Assembly (NCBI GenBank): GCA_037043235.1
Contig: JAWRVZ010000239.1
Location: 496,001-560,000 of the forward strand
Length of the DNA stretch: 64,000 nt
Source: Rhodeus uyekii
Lineage: Eukaryota; Chordata; Actinopteri; Cypriniformes; Acheilognathidae
Direction: 5' to 3'
In this document: positions 29,295 through 40,938 of the stretch, in pieces
Layout of the letters: every line of letters starts with the position of its first letter
Position numbering within the stretch: position 1 is the stretch's first letter
Program-made: the position numbers and the translations under genes
The notes under the pieces: model-generated
The model's input: the letters and a program-made list of their open reading frames with translations, nothing else
The model's database searches: none
What the model was told of the DNA's origin: nothing

Positions 29295-31448
29295 CTATCT
29301 TCAGTGAAAAACAGGAAAATAATGATTCATTGATAAAAGGAGTTTTCATTTTGGCTCTTAATGTTATAAATGTTAATTAAGTTCTGTTGTAAAAATCGTC
29401 AAATATTAAATTAGCTCAATTTGGCTCTGAAGTAACTCTTCAGAAAACTGTGATGCATCGTCCAGCTCTTCATCATCCAGTTCAATAGTGTCCAATAGTT
29501 CATTGTTGAACATTAAGGTTAAGGCTCCACCTTTGCCTCAGACCAATTTAGTCATAACCTACTCTAAAAAGAAGCATTTGGCTATTTTCTGCTCAATGAT
29601 AGACTCGGAGGACAAACTGCTTTGAGTGTAATCTAAAATTACATACTTTTCTTTGACCTTTGATACAACAGCTAGCACTAATGGACCTGTAATTGCAACC
29701 CTCTGATGGAGAATAGGTGTAATTTTGGCCCTCTCTCTGACAAATCATCACCTGAAATAAAATGTAGATGGGATTTGCTCTTGGTCAACATACTGAATAT
29801 TTACATTAAACTTTACAGTGCTTTTTTCATAATTTTAGCATTTGATACAGAAATATTGAGCTTGATTATAAACACAATGTCTATTGGATTTGTCAGACAG
29901 TTGTTTACTTTACAGATTTTACAAAATGGGAATGGTTTCTTTTTTTGTGAGTTTGTGAGTGTCTCATTAATTTACACTTTATTTTTGCATGTCTTGTATA
30001 TTTTATTTCATATGACCCAGTTTAGTTGTCTTTAAGAAGTAATTGATTATGAATTGAATGGTTGAAAGACAGAATTTGATCGAATTCTCCACGGTCATGG
30101 CAAGATTGAGACTAGGTTTAGAGTTTGTCTTCATTGGTTGTTTTCAAAATTAATTGAAAATTATTATTTCATATAGAAATGTCATAATGTCTAGCAGGAC
30201 ATAACAAAATGTAATACATAGTCGCATTTGTGAGATCTTTTTTGTGAGATCACGTTGTTGGTTTTGATATCTAGAGGTAGAGCTGGCCAGGGTGTGTCTT
30301 GAATCATTTACTATGGGTTCAATCATGGTCAGATGATCATTCTCTCAGTCTTATCACTGAATAGCAAATCCAATCAGTCTGTGTGAGAAATTGGTTATTC
30401 TTTGCTAACTCTGTAAGATCAAATGGTTTGTAATGTGTTTGAGAGATTTCCAATTTCATTTTCTACCGATATTAAAATCCCATTTTTGGATAAAATCTTT
30501 CTCACTATGTGATTTCAAGTTGCCCATGTTTCAGGCATTTGAGAAAATCAACAAATTAATAGACATGATGGTATTTGCTAATGGACATCTTAAAATTATA
30601 TCTAGTCCATACACATTGATATTCTAATCAGTTCTTGCTTTCCCTGGAATCAAACCATGACCTTGGTGTTGTAAATACCAATGCTCTTTTGTTTGAGCTA
30701 CAGGAAAGCTTTACCTTTAAATACACAACTTTACTTTTGACAATGCTAACTCCAACTGTACATTATATGGTGTTGTGACCACCCTACATATAATTGGGTC
30801 ACAAAAAATATACAATTATGGATGGATTCATGATCTTCACAGGGGAGGATCTAGTAGAGTCACAGTCTCTTGTCACATTTCATCGAGATGGCTATTGGCT
30901 TGTTCTGAGAAATTGTTTAAAAAAGAGGAATGGGTGGATTTGTACCATTATAGGGTTGTTGTGTTCACACACTGCCAACATACATTTATCTTCAAACACC
31001 ACTTAAAAGTAATGCATTTTTTTGGATTTTACGTCCCCTTTAATAATTAGTGGTTTTGACTAATCTAGCCATTTTTGTAAAAATAAAAACACCACATACA
31101 GAGATGTTCTACAGAATTTTGTGCTTCCAACATTGTTCCAATGGTTAGCGGAAGGCTGTTTTTATAATCCAGCATGATAGTCTGGTTTGGGAGAAGTTAT
31201 TGTACTGCACAAAAGCACAGACCTAATCTCTGCTAAACATCGTTTGAATAAATTGAAAATTGACTGTGAACCAGAACCCATCGCACAACATCACTAGCTA
31301 ACTGGACTGATGACCTCACTTTGTCCATAGATTCACTGTCATTTTGGAACTAAAATACTTATATTTTATATATTGCTTGGTTATACTGTGCTATATTATT
31401 ACAATTTAAAATAACTTTTAATTTGTATATATTATTAAATGTTAATTA
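29295..31448. other. Intron-like DNA with old repeat pieces
   Basis: Contains an old dispersed repeat at ~30010-30230 (see 33060 and 39480) and an inverted tRNA-derived SINE head at 30632-30710. A piece at 30823-30880 matches the LINE 3' UTR at 34074-34130. No exon is seen. Confidence 0.55.
30632..30710 (-). mobile_element. tRNA-derived SINE head, fragment
   Basis: The reverse complement reads TAGCTCAAACAAAAGAGCAT and then a B-box-like GGTTTGATTCC. It is related to 45620-45700 and 61920-62005. Confidence 0.5.
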
Positions 31449-32503
31449 AGTTGGCTTGAGAAAGCCAACTTAGTGATATTGTATCTAAACTTATAATTTT
31501 TATTATTATTTTTCTTCTTACCTAAAATTCTAAAAGAATCTCCTCCTACAGCTTTAAAGCTACAACCACTAAACTTTGCTCAGACTTCAGACCTGTTCTG
31601 ACTTGAGTTGCTATATCGTTTCTAAGGGATCTGGGGTACGATGTTCGCCCCGGGGGCGAAAAAGCAGCCGAAAAATCCCATTGACTCAACATTGCGACGA
31701 ACTTTGACGATTAATAACTCGGAGCGAGGAATTTGTAAAAAGATGAAACTCGCCACATTTGAAGAGGGTGACAGCCTCTGTAAGAACATACCACACAATG
31801 GGGTAAAAGTTGCACCCCTGGGGTGCTAGAGCTGCCCAAATTTGCCCCATAGAGATGAATGGGGAAGGCTGTCCCATGAAACACCATCTACTATGGCAAA
31901 ATGCATAGGGATTTTGAATTGAACATATCTCTTCAGCACAGCGTCACAGAGACAAGGGGGAGGGCTCATTTTACTCAGGCGACCAATGAGTGTCTCAGGA
32001 TCACAGTGAAGCTATTAAGCCACGCCCTAGCAACCATTTAGAGCACCTTAGCAACCCATCTCAAACTGGCAAACTGCCAATCACCAATGTTTTCAACACT
32101 TCCTAGCCACGCCCTAGCAACCATTATCGAGCACCTTAGCAACCAAATGCAAAGCGAGATATCTTCAGTTCTGAATGTCGTAGAGGCGTTGTGGTTGGTT
32201 TATATCGGTCATACTGTCAAGCAGCCTTTGAAGTGACATCAATGGCAGAGGCTTAGCCACTCCTTAGCAACCAAACAAAGTACCCTAGCAACCGTTTAGC
32301 CAGACCTATATCTCTGCATCAGAAAGTCGTAGAGACATGGGGGTTGGGTCTATTGGCGCCATTCACTGACCAACTGAATCATCAGTAATCTCCAAATAAA
32401 TCTTGTTAGCGACATGTTTTAAAGTTTAAACTCTCAAAACTTTTTAAGCTTGAAGCTTTTACAACTAATTTAAACTTTCAGGCTGGGCTTTCTCAAGCCA
32501 ACT
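31449..32503. mobile_element. Element with self-complementary ends, copy 1
   Basis: The left 18 bp AGTTGGCTTGAGAAAGCC is an exact inverted match to GGCTTTCTCAAGCCAACT at 32486-32503. The left end also folds on itself (TTGGCTTGAGAAAGCCAA). The interior contains CCTAGCAACC/CCTTAGCAACC words and no coding frame of note. The superfamily was not identified. Copy 2 is at 45854. Confidence 0.75.
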
Positions 32504-33604
32504 GAAGTTTATAAAATAAACTTCCTCTATCTAGTTGTTCTTGTTATGGCAAAGCTAAGTTTTCAGCACCAATGAGAACGGAAGTTAATGATAAATCATG
32601 ATAAAAAAACAAAAACATTTATATGTAGATTTCTTGCACAAATTTGCACATAGGTGCAGTTAAGGAATGAGACCCATGCGGCATCCCAATTCTCTATGCC
32701 CTCATACAATATGTACTCATTTTGTACCCAAAATACAAACCTTTTGTTACAATTCATCATATCACCATAAACCAACATCTTCATATACACTCCACATTTC
32801 ATTTACACTTTTCAACAATTCTTCCTGCCGCACTGGAGATACAATTGGCACATTAATCTTCCTTTCATGGGTCTTTCATGCTGAGGACTCTGTTCAAGTT
32901 TTTGTATAATGATGCAGTTAATAATTAATGTCCAAATGAATCAGTTGTTGCAGATGAAATATAACACAGATGACATTAAACAAACATTTTCACCATGTTT
33001 GTATAATTGATTTTTAATCACTCAACACTCTTTTCAGGAATATTCTGATAGTTCAGGAATAATCTGATAACTTTTCAGGAATAATTTGATTGGTTTCGTG
33101 GGCATCCAAGGTGTTAGTTCTTATCATTTGTGTTTTTAGTTCTGAAACAAAATCTCATTAATCCTCCTCCAAAGGTGTTGTGGTTGTCGTTTGCCAGTTG
33201 GTTGTCTTCAAGAAGTAACCTATTTATAATTTGAATGGTTGAAAGATAGGCACAACTATCAATTTGATCAAAATTCATCGACGGGGAGGTTGCGGACCAA
33301 TCGAGCGGAGCGACCGCGCATGCGGTGCGATATTCCTTTTGACCATGGGCGGAGCGATAGCGGACCGATCGCGGATAGCGGGACCGCTGCTATAAGTTAC
33401 GTGAAGGGGATGAAAGAGCTGCTGCACAGGGGTGAAAGAGCCGTATGCGGCTTTAGAGCTTCGGGTTTCCGACCCCCGCCCTAGACCCTTATCCATTATC
33501 CCCTATTTTACTCTACTAATGTATTCCACTTGAAGGAGGGAATTAAAACAAATTAAGGAATTCAGACACTGAAGAGTGAAGGGCTTCCGCTTTTGCATAG
33601 TTTG
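32504..33604. other. Intron-like DNA with an old repeat and a CpG-rich block
   Basis: 33060-33290 holds fragments of the old dispersed repeat. 33283-33485 is CpG-rich (GCGGACCGATCGCGGATAGC and relatives), unlike the AT-rich flanks. No exon is seen. Confidence 0.55.
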
Positions 33605-33812
33605 TGTCAGGATCCTGCCCTCACAGGCTTGTCTGTTTTGTCTTTGTTTAATGTTTGTCTTGTGCTTGAACACATGGCTCTGTCTTTGTTTGTGTTTTCC
33701 ATGTGGTCCTCTTGTCCCGCCTCCTCAGTTCCAGTCACCACATCCCCTTGTCTTGTCCTCGTTTGCTTGAGTGTGTTCACCTGTCCCTCATGTGCTCTTC
33801 TCAGTGTTTGTC
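33605..33812 (+). repeat. F2 5' LTR, first part
   Basis: It starts TGTCAGGATCCTGCC, runs through CTTGAGTGTGTTCACCTGTC and GTGCTCTTCTC, and is cut by the LINE. It continues at 36807. Confidence 0.75.
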
Positions 33813-36806
33813 AAGTCAAGTCAAGTCACCTTTACTTATATAGCGCTTTTTACAATACAGATTGTTTCAAAGCAGCTTTACATTGGTCACATGAAAACAT
33901 TATAAACAAAGTTTGTTTGGCTGAACGGCAGCCTTAAAAGAGCAGGCGAATTAATACAATTGAAGAATATTAAGTGCTAAGTTATGATTATTGATCGATT
34001 TGATTGATTTATTGTTTGATTGTTATATTGATAATTCAAGTCTAATATTAAGTCTAATTTGGTCCGATTGGAGATGGGTTCATGATCTACACAGGGGAGG
34101 GTTTAGTAGAGTCACGGTCTCCGCAGACACTTCAGGGCAGTGCTGTGCTCGTGTCCAGGTGCAGGTCCTTCATCTGATCTGGATACGGCCCGGATCCGGC
34201 TGACCATGGTAACCTCGGAATAAACAGAGAATAATATCAACGTAGATGCCATTCTTCTTCTGATGTATTGAGTACATCAGATGTTATGAGAATGTTCCCG
34301 GTTCCGGCTGACCTAAATTATGCAGCCTAACAATCATTTTACATGATTTGGATTAAAAATGTATGTATAATGTGTTATGTGTATGCCAGGTTGAAGAGAT
34401 GTGTTTTTAGTCTAGATTTAAACTGACAGAGTGTGTCTGCTTCCCGAACTGTATTAGGAAGACTGTTCCAGATTTTAGGAGCTAAATAGGAAAAAGATTG
34501 ACCGCCAGCAGTTAACTTTGATATTCTAGGTATTATAAGCTGGTCAGTATTTTGGGATCGCAATAGACGTGAAGGACTATAATGTGTTAGGAGATCGCTC
34601 AAGTACTGTGGAGCTAAACCATTTAATGCTTTGTAAGTCATTAGCAAGATTTTAAAATGTATTCGGTGATTAATAGGAAGCCAGTGCAGGTTTGACAGAA
34701 CTGGGGTAATATGCTCATACTTCCTGGTTCTAGTAAGAACTCGAGCTGCTGCATTTTGGACCAGCTGGAATTTGTTTATTAAGCGTGCAGGGCAACCACC
34801 TAGTAGAGCATTACAATAATCTAGCCTTGAACTCATGAACGCATGAACTAACTTTTCTGCATTTGTCTTAGAGAGCATATGTCGCAATTTAGATATATTT
34901 TTAAGATGGAAGAATGCCGTTTTACAGATGCTAGAAACATGGCTTTCAAATGAAAGATTAGTATCAAAGAGCACACCCAGGTTTTTAACTGACGACGAAG
35001 ACTTGACAGAACAGCCATCAAGTGTTAGGCAGTAGTCTAGATTATTACGTGCAGAACTTTTTGGTTTAATAATTAGAATCTCTGTTTTTTCAGAATTAAG
35101 CAGTAGAAAGTTATTAGTCATCCAATTTTTCATATCAGTTATGCATTCTGTTAATTTAGTGAATTGGTACGTTTCATCAGGATGAGAAGAAATATAGAGC
35201 TGAGTATCATCAGCGTAACAGTGAAAGCTAATGCCATGCTTCCTGATAATTGCACCCACAGGAAGCATGTATAGGGTGAAAAGCAATGGTCCTAGTACTG
35301 AACCTTGAGGAACTCCATACTGAACCCGTGATCGATATGACATCTCCTCATTTACTGCTACAAACTGATAACGCTCAGATAAGTACGATTTGAACCAGGC
35401 TAATGCAACTCCGCTAATGCCAACATAGTTTTCAAGTCTATTTAGAAGGATTTTGTGGTCGATTGTATCAAATGCAGCACTAAGGTCCAGTAACACTAAC
35501 AGAGAGATACAACCACGATCGGATGATAAAAGCAAATCATTTGTAACTCTAATGAGAGCAGTCTCAGTACTATGGTATGGTCTAAATCCTGACTGGAAAT
35601 CCTCGTAGATGCTGTTTCTTTCTAGAAAGGAACATAGTTGTGAAGATATTGCCTTTTCTAGAATTTTTGACAAAAAAGGTAGATTTGATATCGGCCTGTA
35701 ATTAACTAATTCTGTAGGATCAAGTTGTGTTTTTTTAATAAGCGGTTTAATTACGGCTAGTTTAAAGGTTTTTGGTACGTATCCTAATGACAAAGATGAA
35801 TTAACAATATTAAGAAGAGGATCTATGATTTCTGGAAGCATCTCTTTCAGTAGCTTAGTTGGTATTGGGTCTAGCATACATGTTGTTGATTTTGATGATT
35901 TAACGAGTTTAGATAATTCTTCCTTCCCAATAGCAATGAAGGAGTGGAGTTTTTCTTCAGGGACACTAAAATTTACTGTATTCTGTGATATTGTAGTAGA
36001 CGGTTGCATGGTTATAATTTTCTCTCTAATATTATGAATTTTGCAATTAAAGAAGTCCATGAAGTCATTACTGCTGTACTGTTTTAAAGCATCTGGGGTT
36101 GAGGCTTTATTTCTTGTTAGTTTAGTCACTGTATCAAATAAATACCTAGGGTTGTATTTGTTTTCTTCTAAGAGGGTAGAAAAGTAAGCAGATCTAGCTG
36201 ATTTTAAGGCCTTTCTGAATGCAATAGAGCTGTCTTTCCATGAAATGCGTTTTTCCAGCTCCGCTCCATTTTTCTGGCTGCTCTCTTGAGGGCCCGTGTG
36301 TGTTCGTTGTACCACGGTGTTGGACTATTTTCTTTAATCTTCTTTAAGCGCAAAGGAACAACAGTGTCTAAAGTGCTGGAAAAGAGAGAGTTAATAGTTT
36401 CTGTTGCAACATCAAGTTCTTCTAGGCTATCTGGGATGTTAAGTAGATGAAACTGATCAGGAAGATTATTTATAAAGCTATCTTTTGTGTTAGGAGTGAT
36501 AGTTCTACTATATTTATAACAGGGAGTTAGTTTTTCGACTTTGGCTAATGGTAATCTACACGCAACTAAGTAATGATCTGAGATGTCATCGCTCTGCTGC
36601 AGAATTTGAACAGTATCAACATTGATCCCATGCGACAATATTAGATCTAAAGTATGATTACGAGAATGAGTGGGTCCTGATACATGTTGTGTAACTCCAA
36701 TAGAGTTTAAGATGTCTCTAAATGCCAATCCCAATGCGTCTTTTTCATTATCTACATGGATATTAAAATCACCAACAATTATGACTTTATCTGCAGACAT
36801 TACTAA
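33813..36806 (-). mobile_element. L2/CR1-like LINE inserted in F2 LTR
   Basis: The 3' end at low coordinates has (CAAGT)n and TTATATAGCGCTTTTTACAA, typical of a fish LINE tail. The 5' end is cut within the endonuclease domain at ~36800. Sequence on both sides belongs to one LTR, so it inserted there. Confidence 0.85.
34375..36800 (-). pseudogene. LINE endonuclease-RT ORF, 5' truncated with one frameshift
   Basis: The 5' piece (36204-36800) is the end of an exonuclease-endonuclease-phosphatase domain: VIIVGDFNIHVD, LDLILSHGI and ISDHYLVACRL. The frame changes near 36240-36300. The second frame (34375-36315, 646 residues) carries RT: VNYRPISNLPFLSKILEK, LLDLSAAFDTIDH, GVPQGSVLGPLLF and the catalytic FHCYADDTQLY, then thumb (LGVLFDTNLS) and the C-terminal LHWLPINHRIHFKIL. 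The RT is nearly intact, so decay is slight. Lacking the N-terminal half of the endonuclease it cannot move on its own. Confidence 0.92.
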
Positions 36807-37190
36807 GTCTCGGTTTTATTTGCTCTTGTTTTTTTTTCTTGTCTTGAGTGTTGTCTTTTGTTGGTTCCTGTCCTGCTTCCTGTTTTCTATGGCTAGTGAC
36901 GTTCCTGGCCTGGCAGTTAGTTGGGTGCTGGGTGCTACATCGTCACATCCCCAGGCCTCAAGCCTCTGGTTTCCTGAGCCGCTGCCAAGTCTCCTCCATC
37001 GGCCTGAGTCTCGGTCTTGAGTCTTCTCGGTCTTGAGTCCTGAGCAACCAGCCATCCTGTTGTGTGCCCTGCCGTACTGTCTTGCTCGTCACTTCACTAT
37101 CACTGTTGTGTGCCCTATGTACTGTCCTGTAAATAAATAACCATCACTCAGCTCTGCATTTGGCACTTCTCTTGCAAAGAAGTCATTACA
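36807..37190 (+). repeat. F2 5' LTR, second part
   Basis: It resumes after the LINE and ends CATTACA at 37190. It has AAATAAATAACC near 37127, a probable polyadenylation signal. The homologous LTRs are 4709-5205 (minus) and 38831-39138. Confidence 0.75.
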
Positions 37191-38830
37191 GAACGAACCA
37201 GCAAGAACTGGACTCAGCAGAATGAGCATCAAGATTATTTAAATGTTTATGAGTATTTAAATGTTTGAAACCTAAAAGAAACCTTATGTAGTTGAAAACA
37301 CTGAATTGTTGTAATAAATGACAAGTTCTGAGCTTTTTCTGGATCAGTGCCAGATATCGCGTAAAAACACATGAATTTAGCGGTTGATCACGTGACACAT
37401 ATGAACACGTATGTGTGATTGTACACGTCAAAGGGTGAAGGGATGATTATCTGAACTTCATATCTGCTGCTCTTGTTCAGTGCAAGAAAACCTACTTTTT
37501 GAATCAGTTATCTGGAAAAAAAAGCATGTTCCTCAGGGTCATGCGTGCCCCGCCCCACTATTTGAGAACCAATGGTCTAGATGATCATCTGCCACAGTGG
37601 GAAATGGACCAACTATGGGTCCTGGATTTCTGGAACTTCTCGAATTACCTGCGTCACCGCAAAGATTGGCAGATCTTGACACCTCCAGAGCCTGTTTGCA
37701 GTGATCACCTCACCCTTCCTCTGAGTCAAGCTCCCAATCATCTTTTTACTCCAAATGAAAAACGGAGGATGAGAAGGAAGAGGGCAGCTCTGAGTGCTGT
37801 CTCAGTCTCCACTAAGTCTATTCCAGTTGTTTCCAAGCCAGTTCCTGTTAACTCTGAGCCTGTCAAGTCCACTCCAGCTAGTCCAGACCCTATCAAGTCC
37901 GCTCCAGCTAGTCCAGAGCCTGTCGAGCAGAAAGTATGTCCTTGGAAGCAGAAGAAAAAGAGGGCTAATAGAGGCTCAGAGCCCATTGGCCCAGAATGGT
38001 CCAAGTCAAGAGGCCCCTAGCTCAATGTTAGAGGATGATCTGATTCGGAAGGCCAAAACTCCAGCAGTTCCAGAATCTGCTCCAGTCATTCCTAAGCCTT
38101 TCAAGCCTGCTCTATTCATCCCTGAGTCTACAGAGGCAATCCCACAGAGAAGATCCAGTCTGTTCAAGTTATCCCAGAGACTGTCAGATTGACTCTAGTT
38201 GTTCTAGAAACATTTAGTCTGGTAGAACCAACCTTTACTCCCCCCACTCCTCCAGCTGTGCTTGTGTTGAAAGAACCTGTGATGGTACAGCCTGAATTAC
38301 TGACCAGTTATGTTACATCCAAGGTGGGCAATCAAAATACCATGGCTACCTCCACAGAAACTCTTGTTAACCTGGCCGTGGAGGCCATTCTAGAGCTTCT
38401 CACTCTGCCTGTTATGGCCATTGAGGCTACCTCAGAACAGTTAGACAGTCCTGCTTTGCCCACAGAATCTAGTCATGTCTGTCATGTCATCTCAGAGGTC
38501 AGTCCTGTTTTGGCCACGGAGGACCTTCCTGAGCATCTGAGCTCAACTGCTAGGGCCACAGAGACCATCTTGAAAGTATTATCCTGTCAAGTTATTCCTG
38601 CAGAAACCAACGCTGCCAGTCCATTTCAGGGCATCTTAATCTGCCCACTATAGCCACAGAGGCCACCTCTAAGCTTCTTGCCAACTATGACTTGCCCAAA
38701 GAGAAAAATCTTGCATGTCTCATGTCCACTGAGGTTGTTCCTTGACACAGTCAAGAAGTATTCAGGATGGATTGTGTCTTCTGATTCTGAAGCTCTGCCT
38801 GTACCACTTTTAAGTCCCAAGTTACCACAC
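37191..38830 (+). mobile_element. F2 element interior with a hAT fragment
   Basis: After the LTR end comes a short leader, then ~37250-37572 related to the right part of the hAT element at 50060-50834 (ends CGCCCCACTATTTGAGAACC), then a gag-like proline/serine-rich coding region to ~38653. It is joined directly to the middle of the 3' LTR at ~38830, implying a deletion. Confidence 0.65.
37499..38020 (+). pseudogene. F2 gag-like ORF fused to hAT sequence
   Basis: 173 residues. The first ~25 residues come from the hAT end (APPHYLRTNG is the translated terminal repeat). The element's own part begins near LDDHLPQWEMDQL, followed by WNFSNYLRHRKDWQIL, and has an aromatic head like that of element A (VYWDFDKLEG). 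It then becomes repetitive with VxSxPVxStPASPxP units. The original start is lost. Later frames at 37794-38192 and 38189-38653 continue the Pro/Ser/Thr-rich tail, so frameshifts are present. Confidence 0.5.
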
Positions 38831-39138
38831 CCCCTTGTCTAGTCCTCGTTTGCTTGAGTGTGTTCACCTATCCCTCATGTGCTCTTCTCAATTTATATTG
38901 TGCTTGTTTCACTCGTGTCTTTGCTGGTTTGTTTTGTCTGAGTTGTTAACCTAAGTGTTTGTATAAGTGTTTATCACCTCTTGTTGTTAGTTTCTTTCTA
39001 GAAATTCTGTTTTTGTTTTGTTTTCTGTTGACATTCCTGGCCTGGCAGTTAGTTGGGTGCTACGTCGTTGCATCCCCAGGCCTCAAGCCTCTGGTTTCCT
39101 GAGCCGCTGCCAAGTCTCCTCCATCAGCCTGAGCGTCT
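38831..39138 (+). repeat. F2 3' LTR, partial
   Basis: It matches 33740-33800 and 36900-37010 (CCACACCCCCTTGTC, CTTGAGTGTGTTCACC, GGCCTGGCAGTTAGTTGGGT). Both termini are missing. Confidence 0.75.
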
Positions 39139-40589
39139 TCAAAATACGTCTTTAGTCCAGAAGACAGTTTGTGCTTGCTGTTTAATAATCATTTGAAACG
39201 TGGCAAACTTGCAACTCCAGTAGTAGTGAAAAAATGTATCTTGAACTTTCATGGAACTAGCATGGATAAACCTTAATGTAAAAAGGTCTCTATCTTCTGG
39301 TAAGACACGGGAATTAATTTGGTGTGTGACTCTCCCAGTGCATTGTAATTATTCTTGAGATGTTGAGCCTACATCGATTATACACTCATTGTTGCTGCAT
39401 GTTTTGAGTGCGCTTGATAACATCCTCTATGATTTCAGACAACACTACATATGGTAGTATCCTATTTAAGGTTATTGGTAGCCTTGGACACGGCCTAGGT
39501 TAGGTTTGGGGTTTGTTTTAAAGGTTGTTGGTTCAAAGTGAACAGGAAGTTATTATAAATTTGAGACATTTCATGTAGAAAGTGTAATAATTTGTAGCGG
39601 GTCAATTTTATTTATTTATTTTTTTCTTCCATCTGTGTTTTAGTTCTAAAAATAATATTATGAATTCTCCAAAGGGGTTGTGGGCCGTAATTGCCGTGGG
39701 CACAGTGTTTAGTTCTGGATTTTGCATTTATCCATTATACTGAAGCCAAGCCTGAGTATGCACGCATGTCGTATTTACATGAGTTCGTCTACAATTTATT
39801 ACTCTTCAAACATGTAACTATTAACTATTGGGGAAGGTCCATTTAATGCACAAATGACCCTGAATTGACTCATATGTACTTAATGCATCACTGGACTGTT
39901 TCATTGGCATGAAAATAGCATATCAGCTACATCTCTGTTCAAATGGACCCGTGGCTCACTTCACAGTCTTGAAACCTCTTTGGGCTCATTTTTCCTAAAG
40001 TGCTGCTGTCCCAGAGGAGTTTGGAAGTGCTCTGTGAGATCTCCACTAGTGCAAATCCTTTCAGTCTGACTGGCGGGCTGCAGCTCTATACCAATTTGTC
40101 CCAAATCTCTGCTGGTCTCTTGTGCTCTCACATGCTGTGAAGTGCTGGACCATTTTAACCAGCTCCAGGAGAGGTTGGTTCTTCAGGCACTTTGGCCCAT
40201 TTCTATGGGCAAAATCAGTCTGTTTTGCCAGATATTGGCGGTTCCTGTAAATTGTAAAAAATCTGAGATTATTACTTATGTGCTCATTTCTTAGTAAAGA
40301 ATTCTTAGAGAACTGTAATTTCAGTCCCAGCATGACAATGATCTCAGTGTATAATATAATGTCAACATTTGAGTGTCTCAATTTACATGTTATAATTTCC
40401 TAGTCTGATGAGGTTGAGTAAGAATTTCCCTTTGTTTCTTTTTTAAAGAAGCCCGTTTCATTCAGAAATACATCCACTTTTACCGGCTATTTGCAATAGC
40501 ATATTTTCTTTGCGATACATGCACTGTTTAAAAGGCAATAGATTATATTTACACTAAGTGAAATTAGCATTTTTCTTAGTGAAAATAGC
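39139..40589. other. Intron-like DNA with an old repeat
   Basis: 39480-39720 is related to 30010-30230 and 33060-33290 (AATTCTCCAAAGGGGTTGTG, AGGTTTGGGGTTTG). The rest is AT-rich unique sequence without an exon. Confidence 0.55.
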
Positions 40590-40622
40590 AATAGTGTCAC
40601 GACTGAAGACGAGGTCGACGAC

Positions 40623-40654
<32 letters not shown>

Positions 40655-40938
40655 GAATTCAAACAAACTTTAATTAACAAATGCAGGATGAACGTAACAG
40701 TAGTGCAACTCAACATGAGAATTACCACAAACATGTGAATTGCTCAAACAACAACCAACAACTGAAAGGTGGAGAAGGAGAACTAAATATACTAGTGATA
40801 ATGAACAAAAGACAAACACCTGTGATGATTTGTGACCATGACAACTGATGAGTGACGGAAAGTTCTGGAACAAAACAATAACATGTGAGCAAAACGACAA
40901 AATAAGAGTCCTGGAAGATAGTGATACGTGACAAATAG
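40590..40938 (-). mobile_element. Solo LTR with AATAG duplication
   Basis: 40595-40933 (339 bp) starts TGTCACGAC and ends TACGTGACA. AATAG lies on both sides (40590-40594, 40934-40938). It includes a (GAT)n tract at ~40620-40653. Orientation is inferred from the A-rich TTTAATTAACA near the low end and is uncertain. Confidence 0.85.

Noticed and set aside
29706..30035. 109-codon ORF
   Set aside because: AT-rich, leucine/phenylalanine/isoleucine-rich by composition only, in intron-like sequence.
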